64,000 bases of DNA from Spirosoma fluviale (GTDB taxonomy: Bacteria > Bacteroidota > Bacteroidia > Cytophagales > Spirosomataceae). Shown here piece after piece: positions 1 through 8,697 of this stretch (its first letter is position 1; every line of letters starts with the position of its first letter). A program made the translations under genes and the position numbers. The stretch lies in the NCBI RefSeq assembly GCF_900230225.1, contig NZ_OCNH01000001.1:930001-994000 (forward strand), in the 5' to 3' direction. A model generated the notes under the pieces. The model saw only the letters and a list, made by a program, of their open reading frames with translations. It ran no database searches and had not been told where the DNA came from.

Positions 1-383
1 AAAACCCGATTCGTGTTGTACTGGACCGGAATCTGGTGCTGTCCGCCAATCTGCATTTGTTCGATGGTTCTCAACCGACGCTTGTCTATCACGCTTCTCA
101 AACGAACGTGCCGACCAACTACCCCAATGTCAGTTATGTATTCGCCGAATCACTGGATCAGTTGATCGGTGACCTCTATCTCCGTAAAATACAGTCGGTG
201 CTGGTAGAAGGGGGCGCAGCTGTACTGACTTCGTTTATGGAAGCTGGCTTATGGGACGAAATGCGTGTTTTCCGTAGCCCAACGATGCTTGGCGCAGGTG
301 TGAAAGCCCCAACCGTGCGGGGTATATTGCGTAACCGGGAGAAAATAGAGACCGACGAATTGACAAGCTATACAAAACGATAA
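1..383 (+). CDS. ribD: Riboflavin biosynthesis protein RibD, C-terminal (reductase) part, truncated by window edge
   Basis: The open frame enters from the left edge (codons in phase with base 3) and stops at 381-383. The visible part corresponds to the C-terminal reductase domain of RibD, which uses NADPH to reduce the ribosyl-aminopyrimidinone after the N-terminal deaminase step. Supporting marks are the opening NPIRVVLDRN strand-turn and the VEGGA motif about residue 60, both typical of the RibD_C dihydrofolate-reductase-like fold, followed by the usual TMLGAG stretch. The deaminase domain lies outside the window, so whether the protein is the usual bifunctional form cannot be seen. A strong hairpin follows the stop codon. 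Confidence 0.88.
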   Translation, partial: NPIRVVLDRNLVLSANLHLFDGSQPTLVYHASQTNVPTNYPNVSYVFAESLDQLIGDLYLRKIQSVLVEGGAAVLTSFMEAGLWDEMRVFRSPTMLGAGVKAPTVRGILRNREKIETDELTSYTKR

Positions 384-459
384 AGGAAAACTTCTGCCGC
401 ACACTTACAATAATTTTACTTTACGCTTCAGGGTAGCAAGTGAGACCAGCTACAGAAAA

Positions 460-510
460 GCTCCTGCTGGTGGGTGCGTCAGTTATTTGAACGCACTCGC
501 CAGCAGGAGC
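460..510. terminator. Bidirectional hairpin between ribD and the lipoprotein gene
   Basis: Inverted arms at 460-479 and 491-510 (about 18 of 20 bases pair) sit between convergent genes. They are likely to end transcription from both sides. There is no long T-run, so the termination role is inferred from position and stability. Confidence 0.6.
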
Positions 511-535
511 CTGTCATGGTAACAGAGTTTCGAAC

Positions 536-1045
536 CTATTGTGATTGAGAAACCGGCGACGCGTTACTGCCTATGTTGCCACTGGCCATTAGTTTGGAGC
601 CCGCCATAATCTTCACATTCGCGTTGTAGGTGCCTAGCTTGTCATAAAAACCAGCTTCGTTTATGACGTAGTATTTGCTGGTACCAAAGTCTCCGGTGGC
701 ACCATTAATGGCGTCGAGTGTTTTGAGCGACTTGGTCGAATTGTCGGCAAGCTTGCCTTCGTAAATAGCCGACGAATAGGTGGTTCCCGAAACGGTATTA
801 TAAAGGCCCATTTCCACCATCGTAACCGAAGCACTGTACTTGTAGAAGACCACACGCCCGTAAACGGTTGAGCCGGTTGCCGAGGTTAGTGTGTACGATT
901 TATAGGTCGTTACGGTACCACCGCCAGGAGCCACGCTTGTATTGGGCTCGTATTTATTTTGCTCACACGAACTCAGAAAAACGAGCATGGCGAGAAACAA
1001 ACCTAGTACTGGAATAACGCTTCTTGTCTTATCGAATCGATTCAT
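536..1045 (-). CDS. Small outer-membrane-type lipoprotein of unknown function
   Basis: A 169-residue protein with a hydrophobic signal (about residues 10-24) ending in a lipobox LSSC with the acceptor Cys at residue 27, so it is predicted to be lipidated and exported. The mature part is rich in Ser, Thr, Tyr and Gly and looks beta-stranded; I do not recognise a family. It starts 14 bp after the TonB-dependent receptor gene ends and runs in the same direction, so the two are probably co-transcribed. It may be a surface partner of that receptor; that role is inference from the gene order only. Confidence 0.75.
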   Translation of the reverse strand: MNRFDKTRSVIPVLGLFLAMLVFLSSCEQNKYEPNTSVAPGGGTVTTYKSYTLTSATGSTVYGRVVFYKYSASVTMVEMGLYNTVSGTTYSSAIYEGKLADNSTKSLKTLDAINGATGDFGTSKYYVINEAGFYDKLGTYNANVKIMAGSKLMASGNIGSNASPVSQSQ

Positions 1046-1059
1046 AGCTGGAGTGTCGG

Positions 1060-4023
1060 TTAGAAGTTAAAGGTTAAACGGCCATAGTAATACGCACCAT
1101 TGGACCCTTGCTGATTGTTGGAGTACAGATAGAAACCCTGATTCTCGGAACGGAGTATTTGTGGGTATTTATCGAAAATGTTGCTGCCGCCAATCGATAC
1201 TTTTACGTTCCGACTCAGGTCATAGCCGAAGCTCAGATCAAAAACCGCCTGGCCGGAGAACGTCTGATCGTAGAAGTTGCCATCGTTGTCCGAAGAAACT
1301 GATCGCTCCGTTACGGTGCCAAAGTAGGTGCCACGTAGCATAGCGTTAAATTTATTGACCCGGTACATCACCGAACCAATCAGTTTCGTTCTTGGCGTGC
1401 CTGTTTCAAACTGGCCGATAATATCACGGCTGAGGTATTTGCCAACAATTTGCTCCGAGGTAAGATTGGCTACATTCAGGTCAAGGACTTTCCGGTTGAG
1501 AACCGTGTTTTTGCTGAGAATGGTAGCCAGCGTAAACGTAACGCTTTTGCCTTTCTGGAGGTTGAGGGTATAGTTCCCAACGGCCTCAAGACCTTTCGAG
1601 CGAACATCGGCACCATTCACGAAGAACTGAGCCTCCCCTTCACCAATTACCTCGCCGTAGTTGTTGCCAACTTCCGACGCGTTGAAATAGCTGGTTCTGA
1701 AGATCCGGTTGTCGACGTCAATCTGGTAAGCGTCCAGCGTTACTTCAAACCCTGGTGCGGGCTGATAGGTAAGTCCTATGCCATAGGTACGCGACTGCTC
1801 CTGTTTTAGGCCTTTGATGCCCAACACCCGGGCCGCTGTGCTGTTGGTCGGGTAGGTGGTTACGTCAAGCGGCTGGGGGATACCGTTCTTGTCCGGTACG
1901 AAGGCTGTAGCCGTGTGCGTATAGTTCAACTCCTGTAGGGAGGGTGCCCGGAAACCGGAGGCAATCGATCCACGCAGCGAAAGTGTTTTGGTGATCGAAT
2001 AGCGAGCGGCCAGTTTGCCAATCGTTACGCCACCAAAATCAGAGTAGTTTTCCAGACGGAACGCACCGGCTATAAGGAATTTCCGGGTAAGTTCCAGTTC
2101 AGCGTCCAGATAGGCGGCCATCGTCGTTCTGAACTCGTTGCGCTCATTTTTAGGGCCGAAACCTGCAAAGCACTGGCAGTTCGACGAGAGGGACTTAACC
2201 GTTACCTGCTGGCCTGCTTCTACGGCAAGTGGGTTTCCGTTGGCGTCAACGATGGGAACACTGCTGGCATTTTCCAGTGGTTTGCCATCCGGACCAACCA
2301 GGAGCCCGTCTCTGCTAACGGTAACAATGCCTGCCGTTCCGTAAGCATAGCTTTCTTCCTGTCCTTTAATGATTTTGTAATTCTCGATGCGCATCTCGGC
2401 ACCAAAGGCAATGTTCAGCCCGTTCATAACGCCTTTAAAGTAGCGGGACATGTCGAGGTTCGTCGAGTTCTGGGAGAACTGGTGCGTTCCCAGATTCATG
2501 TTCACCGGCGTATTGGAGCCCAAAGACGCATTCATGGTGTTTACCATGCCAAGCCGCATCGTATTCCGGCCGAAGGTGTTGCTGAAGTCAACACTAAACT
2601 CGCCGATCTTGCTCTTGAGACCAATGGTGTTCGACACATCCGAGGTGTTGGAGGTCATCTGAGGCCGGAAACCGTTTGGATAGAGCAGGTAGTTGAATCG
2701 GTCGGTTTGGGCGGGTCGACGGAAATAGCAGGAGAATCCTTCCAGATACTTATACGATGCGCCACCAAAACTGTAGATGGTGGTGGTGGGGTTTATCTCA
2801 TACCCGGCATTGTAAAAGGTGCTGCCAAGCGTAATAGCAGGCATACCGGCATACACCGCAAAATCGGCTTTGGTTAGCCCCCGGGCGGTCATCAGTCCTG
2901 TTTCTGTGGTCAGTGCGGCAATCTGTGAAGTGTTACCTGCCGCCTGTGCATTGATGAGTTCGGGGTTGGTAATAACTGGATTGCCCGCTTTGTCGGTTCT
3001 GAGGTTGTTAAGATACGTTTTATCGAAAAAGCCCCAGTCATTCACGAATGGGCGCAGCGTTGGCCGTCGTTGGGTGATCTGTCCCGACATGTTAAAATAG
3101 CCTTTATCGCCAATCTTGAAGCCATAGTTGGCGTCGAACTGGTAGTTGAAGCCGTCGGGTTTGCCCGATTTTGTCAGCGCACCGGCCTGACCACCGGTGT
3201 TGGCGTACCCACCACCGGTCAGGCTGGCCGTTAGCTTGTTCGTGCCTTTTTTGAGGATGATGTTAACCACCCCTGCAACGGCGTCGGAACCATACTGAGC
3301 AGCGGCACCATCGCGCAGGATTTCGACCCGGTCGATGGCCGAAACGGGAATCGTCATCAGATCGACCGTCGTTGAGGGGCTGCCCACGGCGGTTTCAGTG
3401 ATGAGAAGTGCCGATGTGTGGCGTCTCTTTCCGTTTACCAGCACAAGAATCTGGTTTGGAGCCATGTTCCGTAGCTGAACGGGATCAACGTGGGAGTTCA
3501 AATCACCCCCCTGCGACCGAACGGCATTGAAACTGGGTGCCACAAAAGCCAGCATTTGCGCCAGATCGATTTGTGGCAACTCGCCCATTATGTCCTTGAT
3601 CGAAATGACATCGACCGGAACGGGCGTTTCCAGAATAGTACGCCCGGTATTGCGCGAGCCCGTTACAATCAATTCCGTCAGCTGAGTGGCGTCTTCATCC
3701 AGCGAAATGTTGAACGTGGACTCACTACCTACTTTGACTTCCTTTGTTTTAAAGCCAATGAAACTGAATACAAGCACGTCAGTAGGGGTGGCTTCCAGCG
3801 AGAATTTACCTTCACCATCCGTCACGGCACCCCGTCGGCTGTTGCCTTTTACTAATACGTTGACCCCCTGTACGATTTCGGAGTTAACACTGGAGACCAC
3901 TTTACCGGTTATTCGCTTGCTTTGTGCCAGGGCAGACATTGGACAGAGAGCGACCATCATGAACATGGCAACCAACACAGGTAGAATGTCATGCTTACGT
4001 AATTTTATTTCCATGTTTAGCAT
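1060..4023 (-). CDS. TonB-dependent outer membrane receptor with N-terminal carboxypeptidase-regulatory-like domain
   Basis: A 987-residue protein: signal peptide (about 1-34, ending LAQ), a carboxypeptidase-D regulatory-like beta-sandwich (about 38-115, starts RITGKVV), a plug domain (about 125-265, with VLVNGKRRH and RVEILRDGAAAQYG), then a long beta-barrel ending in an aromatic residue (LTFNF), the usual barrel-assembly signal. It should take up a large substrate (siderophore, vitamin, saccharide or peptide) using TonB energy; nothing in the sequence names the substrate. No SusD partner is adjacent; a small lipoprotein follows instead. The start could be Met1 or Met4 (4014). Confidence 0.93.
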   Translation of the reverse strand: MLNMEIKLRKHDILPVLVAMFMMVALCPMSALAQSKRITGKVVSSVNSEIVQGVNVLVKGNSRRGAVTDGEGKFSLEATPTDVLVFSFIGFKTKEVKVGSESTFNISLDEDATQLTELIVTGSRNTGRTILETPVPVDVISIKDIMGELPQIDLAQMLAFVAPSFNAVRSQGGDLNSHVDPVQLRNMAPNQILVLVNGKRRHTSALLITETAVGSPSTTVDLMTIPVSAIDRVEILRDGAAAQYGSDAVAGVVNIILKKGTNKLTASLTGGGYANTGGQAGALTKSGKPDGFNYQFDANYGFKIGDKGYFNMSGQITQRRPTLRPFVNDWGFFDKTYLNNLRTDKAGNPVITNPELINAQAAGNTSQIAALTTETGLMTARGLTKADFAVYAGMPAITLGSTFYNAGYEINPTTTIYSFGGASYKYLEGFSCYFRRPAQTDRFNYLLYPNGFRPQMTSNTSDVSNTIGLKSKIGEFSVDFSNTFGRNTMRLGMVNTMNASLGSNTPVNMNLGTHQFSQNSTNLDMSRYFKGVMNGLNIAFGAEMRIENYKIIKGQEESYAYGTAGIVTVSRDGLLVGPDGKPLENASSVPIVDANGNPLAVEAGQQVTVKSLSSNCQCFAGFGPKNERNEFRTTMAAYLDAELELTRKFLIAGAFRLENYSDFGGVTIGKLAARYSITKTLSLRGSIASGFRAPSLQELNYTHTATAFVPDKNGIPQPLDVTTYPTNSTAARVLGIKGLKQEQSRTYGIGLTYQPAPGFEVTLDAYQIDVDNRIFRTSYFNASEVGNNYGEVIGEGEAQFFVNGADVRSKGLEAVGNYTLNLQKGKSVTFTLATILSKNTVLNRKVLDLNVANLTSEQIVGKYLSRDIIGQFETGTPRTKLIGSVMYRVNKFNAMLRGTYFGTVTERSVSSDNDGNFYDQTFSGQAVFDLSFGYDLSRNVKVSIGGSNIFDKYPQILRSENQGFYLYSNNQQGSNGAYYYGRLTFNF

Positions 4024-4624
4024 TTAGATAAAGTTGAACACACTGATTGTTAGGTCACTATATTATTTCTGAGTAGTTTTTTTTAGCCGTAAGTAGCTAG
4101 TTAGTGTTGATAAAGTTTGGGCAATAGACTACCACAAGCCGATTTTTTCGACCGATGTATGCTAGTAAACTGAATGCGTAAATGCCGACGGTAATCAGTT
4201 CGATCAATAATGATCGTCTAACTACACGCTCACTTAAAAGATGACTCTCTGGTTACTTATTCGCGCGCACGAAATGAGAGGTGGTTTTTTGTTGTACTTT
4301 GTCAAATATGCCTACTAAAATTATGACTTCAAATAATTAGATAGAATTTAATACTGTTTTATTTGATTAATACAATATAAAGTTGATAGTCGAATATTTT
4401 TGAGGAAAGGTCAAGCGGAGGTAGTACAGCTGATGCGGAAATTCACCCCTGAATTGCTGTTGAATAGGGGCTCGATGGCTGTCACTAGCGGGTTCATCAA
4501 CCGGGCCTTTGCCTAAGATTTTGGTAACAATATACTGGTTGTCAGTAGACTTTAATAAACTTAGACTCTTGGTTTTGTCTACTTTTGTGTAACGAAAAAA
4601 CGGTTATTTATTCCTCCACATTCC
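4024..4624. other. 600-bp intergenic region between divergent genes
   Basis: AT-rich, especially 4300-4400, with no convincing open frame on either strand. It must hold the promoters of the leftward receptor operon and the rightward TPR/ASKHA gene. The only consensus-like element I see is the TAnnTTTG box at 4580-4587. No clear element for the leftward receptor was found. Confidence 0.5.
4580..4587 (+). promoter_or_regulatory. Bacteroidota -7 box upstream of the TPR/ASKHA gene
   Basis: TACTTTTG matches TAnnTTTG exactly and lies 37 bp before the start codon at 4625. No well-spaced TTTG -33 element is visible, so this is a partial promoter match. Confidence 0.4.
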
Positions 4625-6052
4625 ATGAACTACTATTTACTTACCTGTCTAATCATTTTTTGTAAACTATCTGTCAACGCACAGAATGCAACCAATTCGG
4701 TCGAAGCGCTGCACTTTATTAAATTAGGCAACACCCTCAGGATGGTCGACAGACCGCAACAGGCCATTGATCTGGTTCTCCGGGCGCTACCGGCTGTTCA
4801 ATCGAAAGATGTGTATCTGGAGGCCGTTGCTTACGAGAACCTTGGGTTTGCCTACACGGATCTGGAAAATAGCCAGACTGCCCTAAGCTACTTTTACAAG
4901 GCCCATAACCTTTATCAAAAACTGAATTACGGAGCCAGTGCAGCCGCCATGCGTCAACTGATTGGCGAAATGTCGGGCAAGGACCTGTATGCAGGCATCG
5001 ATATTGGTGCGTCGGGGGTTAAACTGGCCATTTTTAGATCAGTCTATGAGAACGGGTTTTATAACAAAGACATTAAGGTCAAGCCCGTTGCGCCAAACGT
5101 AACCCTGGTGTCTGGTACCGCGCAGTCCTTTAAAGATGGTCAGGACGTTATGAAGGCCTACATGGACTCCATCAGACGGTATAAAATTCCCGCCGATCAT
5201 ACCTACATCGCGTTTAGCAGTGGAATCAATGAAACGTTGGGGAAAACACCGGCCAGAAAGAAGAAACTCTATGAGTTGTTCTCGTCGCTGATGAGTGGCA
5301 ATCCATCCGGAGCTGACAGCCTTCGCATAGATACTACATTGACGGCTGCCCGCGAAGCTGAACTGTTTTTAATCGGCTCCGTTCCCCGCCGGTTGTGGGT
5401 CGCTACTTCCTGCATCGATATTGGCAGTGGTAATACTAAGGGAGGCTATTATGATAATGGGCGAAGGTTTCATGCGGTGAGCTTACCGTATGGAACAAAA
5501 ACGCTGGCTAATTTAATTGACGGCAATCGGTCATTGCCCATAGACGCTTATAAAGAGGAGGCCAGGCGGGTCATTAAAATGATTGCCGATACCGCCGTAA
5601 ATGTTGAATTCAACACCGCCAGCCCAGGCTTACACCAGCGCAAAACGGTAGCCATCGGCGGGGGAATCGCCTGGGCCATGACCGTTTACCTGCATCCCGA
5701 AAAAGCCGGTACTACCGCCGTACCGCTTACTTTGAGCGATGCCCAGCGATTTGCCCGCCTGGTCATGACCGATTACCAGAGCCTGATTCAGCCCGACTTG
5801 ACCGATTTAGCAGACCCGGTTGTGCGCCGGAAAGCCGAAGCAGACATCAATAATGTCCAGAATCAATTTAACGAGAAGCAATTGATTGCGGGGGCTTTGT
5901 TACTGGAATCGGTATTTCGGGCCTACGCCAATACTTCTGTACCCAAACGATTCGTGTTTATTCGGGATTCGGACATTAGCTGGGTAGCAGGCAAGTTTCT
6001 GGAAACCCTCAATCAAAACTACGAACAGGCTGTGGTCAAGAGTGCCCGCTAG
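4625..6052 (+). CDS. Secreted TPR protein fused to an ASKHA (Ppx/GppA-like) ATPase-fold domain
   Basis: A 475-residue protein with three visible parts: a signal peptide (about 1-20, ending VNAQ), a helical TPR-like region (about 27-117) and a C-terminal domain resembling the actin/hexokinase/exopolyphosphatase fold. The last call rests on two phosphate-loop-like motifs, AGIDIGASGVK at about 123 and CIDIGSGNTKGG at about 263, and a later AIGGGIAW that would fit the nucleotide-binding loop. Ppx/GppA enzymes hydrolyse polyphosphate or pppGpp in the cytoplasm, so an export signal is unexpected. Activity is not shown by sequence alone. It stands alone, 11 bp from the convergent nagA end. Confidence 0.72.
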   Translation: MNYYLLTCLIIFCKLSVNAQNATNSVEALHFIKLGNTLRMVDRPQQAIDLVLRALPAVQSKDVYLEAVAYENLGFAYTDLENSQTALSYFYKAHNLYQKLNYGASAAAMRQLIGEMSGKDLYAGIDIGASGVKLAIFRSVYENGFYNKDIKVKPVAPNVTLVSGTAQSFKDGQDVMKAYMDSIRRYKIPADHTYIAFSSGINETLGKTPARKKKLYELFSSLMSGNPSGADSLRIDTTLTAAREAELFLIGSVPRRLWVATSCIDIGSGNTKGGYYDNGRRFHAVSLPYGTKTLANLIDGNRSLPIDAYKEEARRVIKMIADTAVNVEFNTASPGLHQRKTVAIGGGIAWAMTVYLHPEKAGTTAVPLTLSDAQRFARLVMTDYQSLIQPDLTDLADPVVRRKAEADINNVQNQFNEKQLIAGALLLESVFRAYANTSVPKRFVFIRDSDISWVAGKFLETLNQNYEQAVVKSAR

Positions 6053-6063
6053 CGGTTTGGGCG

Positions 6064-7236
6064 TCAGGCTAGTTGCTGGCCTGATGTCCAGACACTTTTC
6101 ACGCACAGGTCTTTATCCAGCCGAACCAGATTCGCCAGATAACCCGATTGGATTTTGCCGAGCTGGTCGCCCATGCTGATGATTTCGGCCGGAACGGTCG
6201 ATGCCATACGTAAGGCGCTGGTGAGGGGGATACCGGCCTGTTCAACGGCAATCTTGACGCAGTCAATCAACGTAATGGCCGATCCGGCCAGATTGCCCTC
6301 GTTGTTGACGTAGCGGCCGGGTCCGTTGGTATCGGGTTCGTAGTGTACCACAAATTGGCCGAGTTCAAACGTTGGCCGGGGAGGGTTGGCAAATAGCGCG
6401 TCGGAAATGAGGAAGAGCCGTTCGCCCAGCAGTCGGTAGGCAATCCGGATGGTGGTTGGGTTGCAGTGGTAACTGTCAGCAATGATGCTGGCATAAACGG
6501 CAGGGTGGTCGAAAACCGCTCCCACCACACCCGGTTCGCGGCTTTCGTACCCGCGCATGGCATTATACAGGTGCGTTGCCAGGGGGATTCCATCGTTGAA
6601 AGCCGCAGTAGCCTGTTGATACGTTGCATTGCTGTGACCAAGAGACAGCAGGGTGTTCGAATGCTTTAACTGCTTGATAGTCGCGAATTGGACGGGGGTA
6701 AGTATCTCTGGAGCCAGGGTAAGAATACGAATAACATCGGCATCGGTACTGAACAGGGCCTCCAGTTCACCGTCTGCCGGGGTGCGGACATAAGCCATAC
6801 TGTGGGCTCCCCGTTTGATCGGATTAAAATAAGGTCCCTCAATGTGGATTCCCGGTACGCCAAATGGGTTCTCCGTCCGTACAGCCTGAACAGCCGCCAT
6901 GGACTCCCGCATAATGTCGAGCGAGGTCGAATGAATGGTAGGGAGTAAGGTAGTGGTGCCATTCCGGGCGTGGGCGTTATAGATGTGCCGGACTGTTTCG
7001 GGGGTTGGCTGGTCGTTCAGAAACAGGTCCGATCCACCGTAAAGCTGTAGATCAATCAGGCCCGGAATCAGATAATCACCCCCAAAATCAACGACCGTGG
7101 TCTGGTCATCGGTAGCATCAGAAGCCGGTGATGCCTGGCTAATTTCGGCAATACGGTCATTGCTGATTTTTACTGAACTGCCGGGTAACCAGTCGGTTCC
7201 GGTAAAAACATGGGCGTTTATGAATTTATATGACAT
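6064..7236 (-). CDS. nagA: N-acetylglucosamine-6-phosphate deacetylase
   Basis: A 390-residue amidohydrolase-superfamily protein, the usual length for NagA, which removes the acetyl group from GlcNAc-6-phosphate in amino-sugar breakdown and cell-wall recycling. Motifs in order: a GLIDLQLYGG strand near residue 60, HIEGPYF (about 129), SLGHSNA (about 197) and ATHLYNAMRG (about 218), which supply metal and substrate ligands, then the LISDAL stretch with the catalytic Asp (about 275). It lacks a signal peptide, so it acts in the cytoplasm. No nagB or transporter is adjacent. Divergent from aroA across about 100 bp. Confidence 0.93.
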   Translation of the reverse strand: MSYKFINAHVFTGTDWLPGSSVKISNDRIAEISQASPASDATDDQTTVVDFGGDYLIPGLIDLQLYGGSDLFLNDQPTPETVRHIYNAHARNGTTTLLPTIHSTSLDIMRESMAAVQAVRTENPFGVPGIHIEGPYFNPIKRGAHSMAYVRTPADGELEALFSTDADVIRILTLAPEILTPVQFATIKQLKHSNTLLSLGHSNATYQQATAAFNDGIPLATHLYNAMRGYESREPGVVGAVFDHPAVYASIIADSYHCNPTTIRIAYRLLGERLFLISDALFANPPRPTFELGQFVVHYEPDTNGPGRYVNNEGNLAGSAITLIDCVKIAVEQAGIPLTSALRMASTVPAEIISMGDQLGKIQSGYLANLVRLDKDLCVKSVWTSGQQLA

Positions 7237-7343
7237 TTGGGTGGTGCCTGAATTCGGGTTGGTACGTTAAATGATGGCTGGAATGTAGTCGATTTTTCGT
7301 TTTTTTGCGAACTATTTCATGTGAGTACCAACCTGTTTTTCTT

Positions 7344-8624
7344 TTGAACGCCGTTCGTTTAAATCCCCCCGCCACGCTGACAAAGCCTGGAATTGTTCAG
7401 GACCATCAAGTCCGGGCTACGATTCCACTGGCCTCATCGAAGAGTGAAAGTAATCGCGCTTTGATTATCGACGCGCTTACCGGTTTTCGCTGTGATCTGC
7501 AAAACCTGTCAACCGCCCGCGATACCCAGACAATGATTCGGCTGCTGAAGTCAGAGGACACCACGGCCGATGTGCTGGATGCCGGAACTACCATGCGGTT
7601 TTTGACCGCGTATTTCAGCGTAACGGGTCAACACAAAATAATGACGGGCACGCCCCGGATGTGTGAGCGCCCGATTGGTATTCTGGTTGATGCACTACGG
7701 GCGCTGGGGGCTGATATTACGTACCTGAAAAACGAAGGATATCCCCCGCTTCAGATCAACGGGTTTGCGGCTTCCGCTGAATCGACCAACCGGCTCAGCA
7801 TTCGGGGCGATGTGAGCAGTCAATACATTTCGGCCCTCGTCATGATTGCTCCGCTGCTGCCCAATGGCCTGACGCTGGAATTGACCGGCGCCATCGGCTC
7901 CCGGCCGTATATAGAGATGACCCTGGAGCAGATGCGGTACTTCGGGGCCGATGTTCGGGCAGATTGGGAGGCAAAAACGATAACGGTTGCTCCCCGGCCC
8001 TACGTACCGAAACCGTACGCCATCGAGTCGGACTGGTCAGGCGCCAGTTACTGGTACAGTGTAGCCGCCCTGGCAACGGATGAAACGGCTGAGATCAATT
8101 TGCTGGGTCTTAAAGCCAAATCCCTGCAGGGCGATAGTGCCATTGTGTCGATCATGCGTCTTCTGGGCGTAGAGAGCACATTTACGGATACGGGCGTTCG
8201 GCTAACGAAGATACCAACGCATCAAACCATGGTCTGGGACTTTACCGATTGCCCTGACCTGGCCCAGACCGTTGCCGTTTGTGCCGCCGTAAAAGGTGTT
8301 GTTCTGCGGATGACGGGTATCGAAAGTCTGAAAATCAAAGAAACCGATCGGGTGGCTGCGCTACAGGCCGAGTTGCAGAAAATTGGTGCGGAACTGGTAG
8401 AGCTAGAAACCAATCATCTGTATGAAGTTCATCAGCTCGCCATTGCTCCTCCCGGCCCCGCAACCATCGCCACCTACGACGACCATCGAATGGCCATGGC
8501 TTTTGCCCCGGTGGCCATGCAGCAGGAAATCATCATTGAAGAGCCGGGCGTAGTAGCCAAATCATACCCTTCTTTCTGGGAGGATATGGCGCGGGTTGCA
8601 ACGGTTGAATTTATAACCGAATAG
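7344..8624 (+). CDS. aroA: 3-phosphoshikimate 1-carboxyvinyltransferase (EPSP synthase)
   Basis: EPSP synthase joins shikimate-3-phosphate and PEP in aromatic amino acid synthesis. Diagnostic motifs are present: SSKSESNRAL near the N-terminus, DAGTTMRF (PEP-binding loop), GDVSSQY (shikimate-3-phosphate loop), KETDR and DDHRMAMAFA near the end. No ATG lies in frame before the conserved region; in-frame TTG codons occur at 7305 and 7344. I chose 7344 because the extension from 7305 is not conserved in the family and overlaps a T-rich promoter-like stretch (7300-7307). The start is therefore uncertain by 13 codons. A 20-bp perfect hairpin follows. Confidence 0.92.
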   Translation: MNAVRLNPPATLTKPGIVQDHQVRATIPLASSKSESNRALIIDALTGFRCDLQNLSTARDTQTMIRLLKSEDTTADVLDAGTTMRFLTAYFSVTGQHKIMTGTPRMCERPIGILVDALRALGADITYLKNEGYPPLQINGFAASAESTNRLSIRGDVSSQYISALVMIAPLLPNGLTLELTGAIGSRPYIEMTLEQMRYFGADVRADWEAKTITVAPRPYVPKPYAIESDWSGASYWYSVAALATDETAEINLLGLKAKSLQGDSAIVSIMRLLGVESTFTDTGVRLTKIPTHQTMVWDFTDCPDLAQTVAVCAAVKGVVLRMTGIESLKIKETDRVAALQAELQKIGAELVELETNHLYEVHQLAIAPPGPATIATYDDHRMAMAFAPVAMQQEIIIEEPGVVAKSYPSFWEDMARVATVEFITE

Positions 8625-8640
8625 GTTACTGGCCCCGAAT

Positions 8641-8695
8641 GCAACGCTCAACGTTCCTGTCAAACCATCGGTTTAACAGGAACGTTGAGCGTTGC
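8641..8695. terminator. Strong bidirectional terminator hairpin
   Basis: Perfect 20-bp arms at 8641-8660 and 8676-8695; the 15-base loop itself contains further pairing (AAACC/GGTTT). It lies between the convergent aroA and histidine kinase genes. Confidence 0.75.
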
Positions 8696-8697
8696 TC

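Noticed and set aside
1450..1809. 119-residue plus-strand frame inside the TonB receptor gene
   Set aside because: Shadow of the receptor barrel on the opposite strand.
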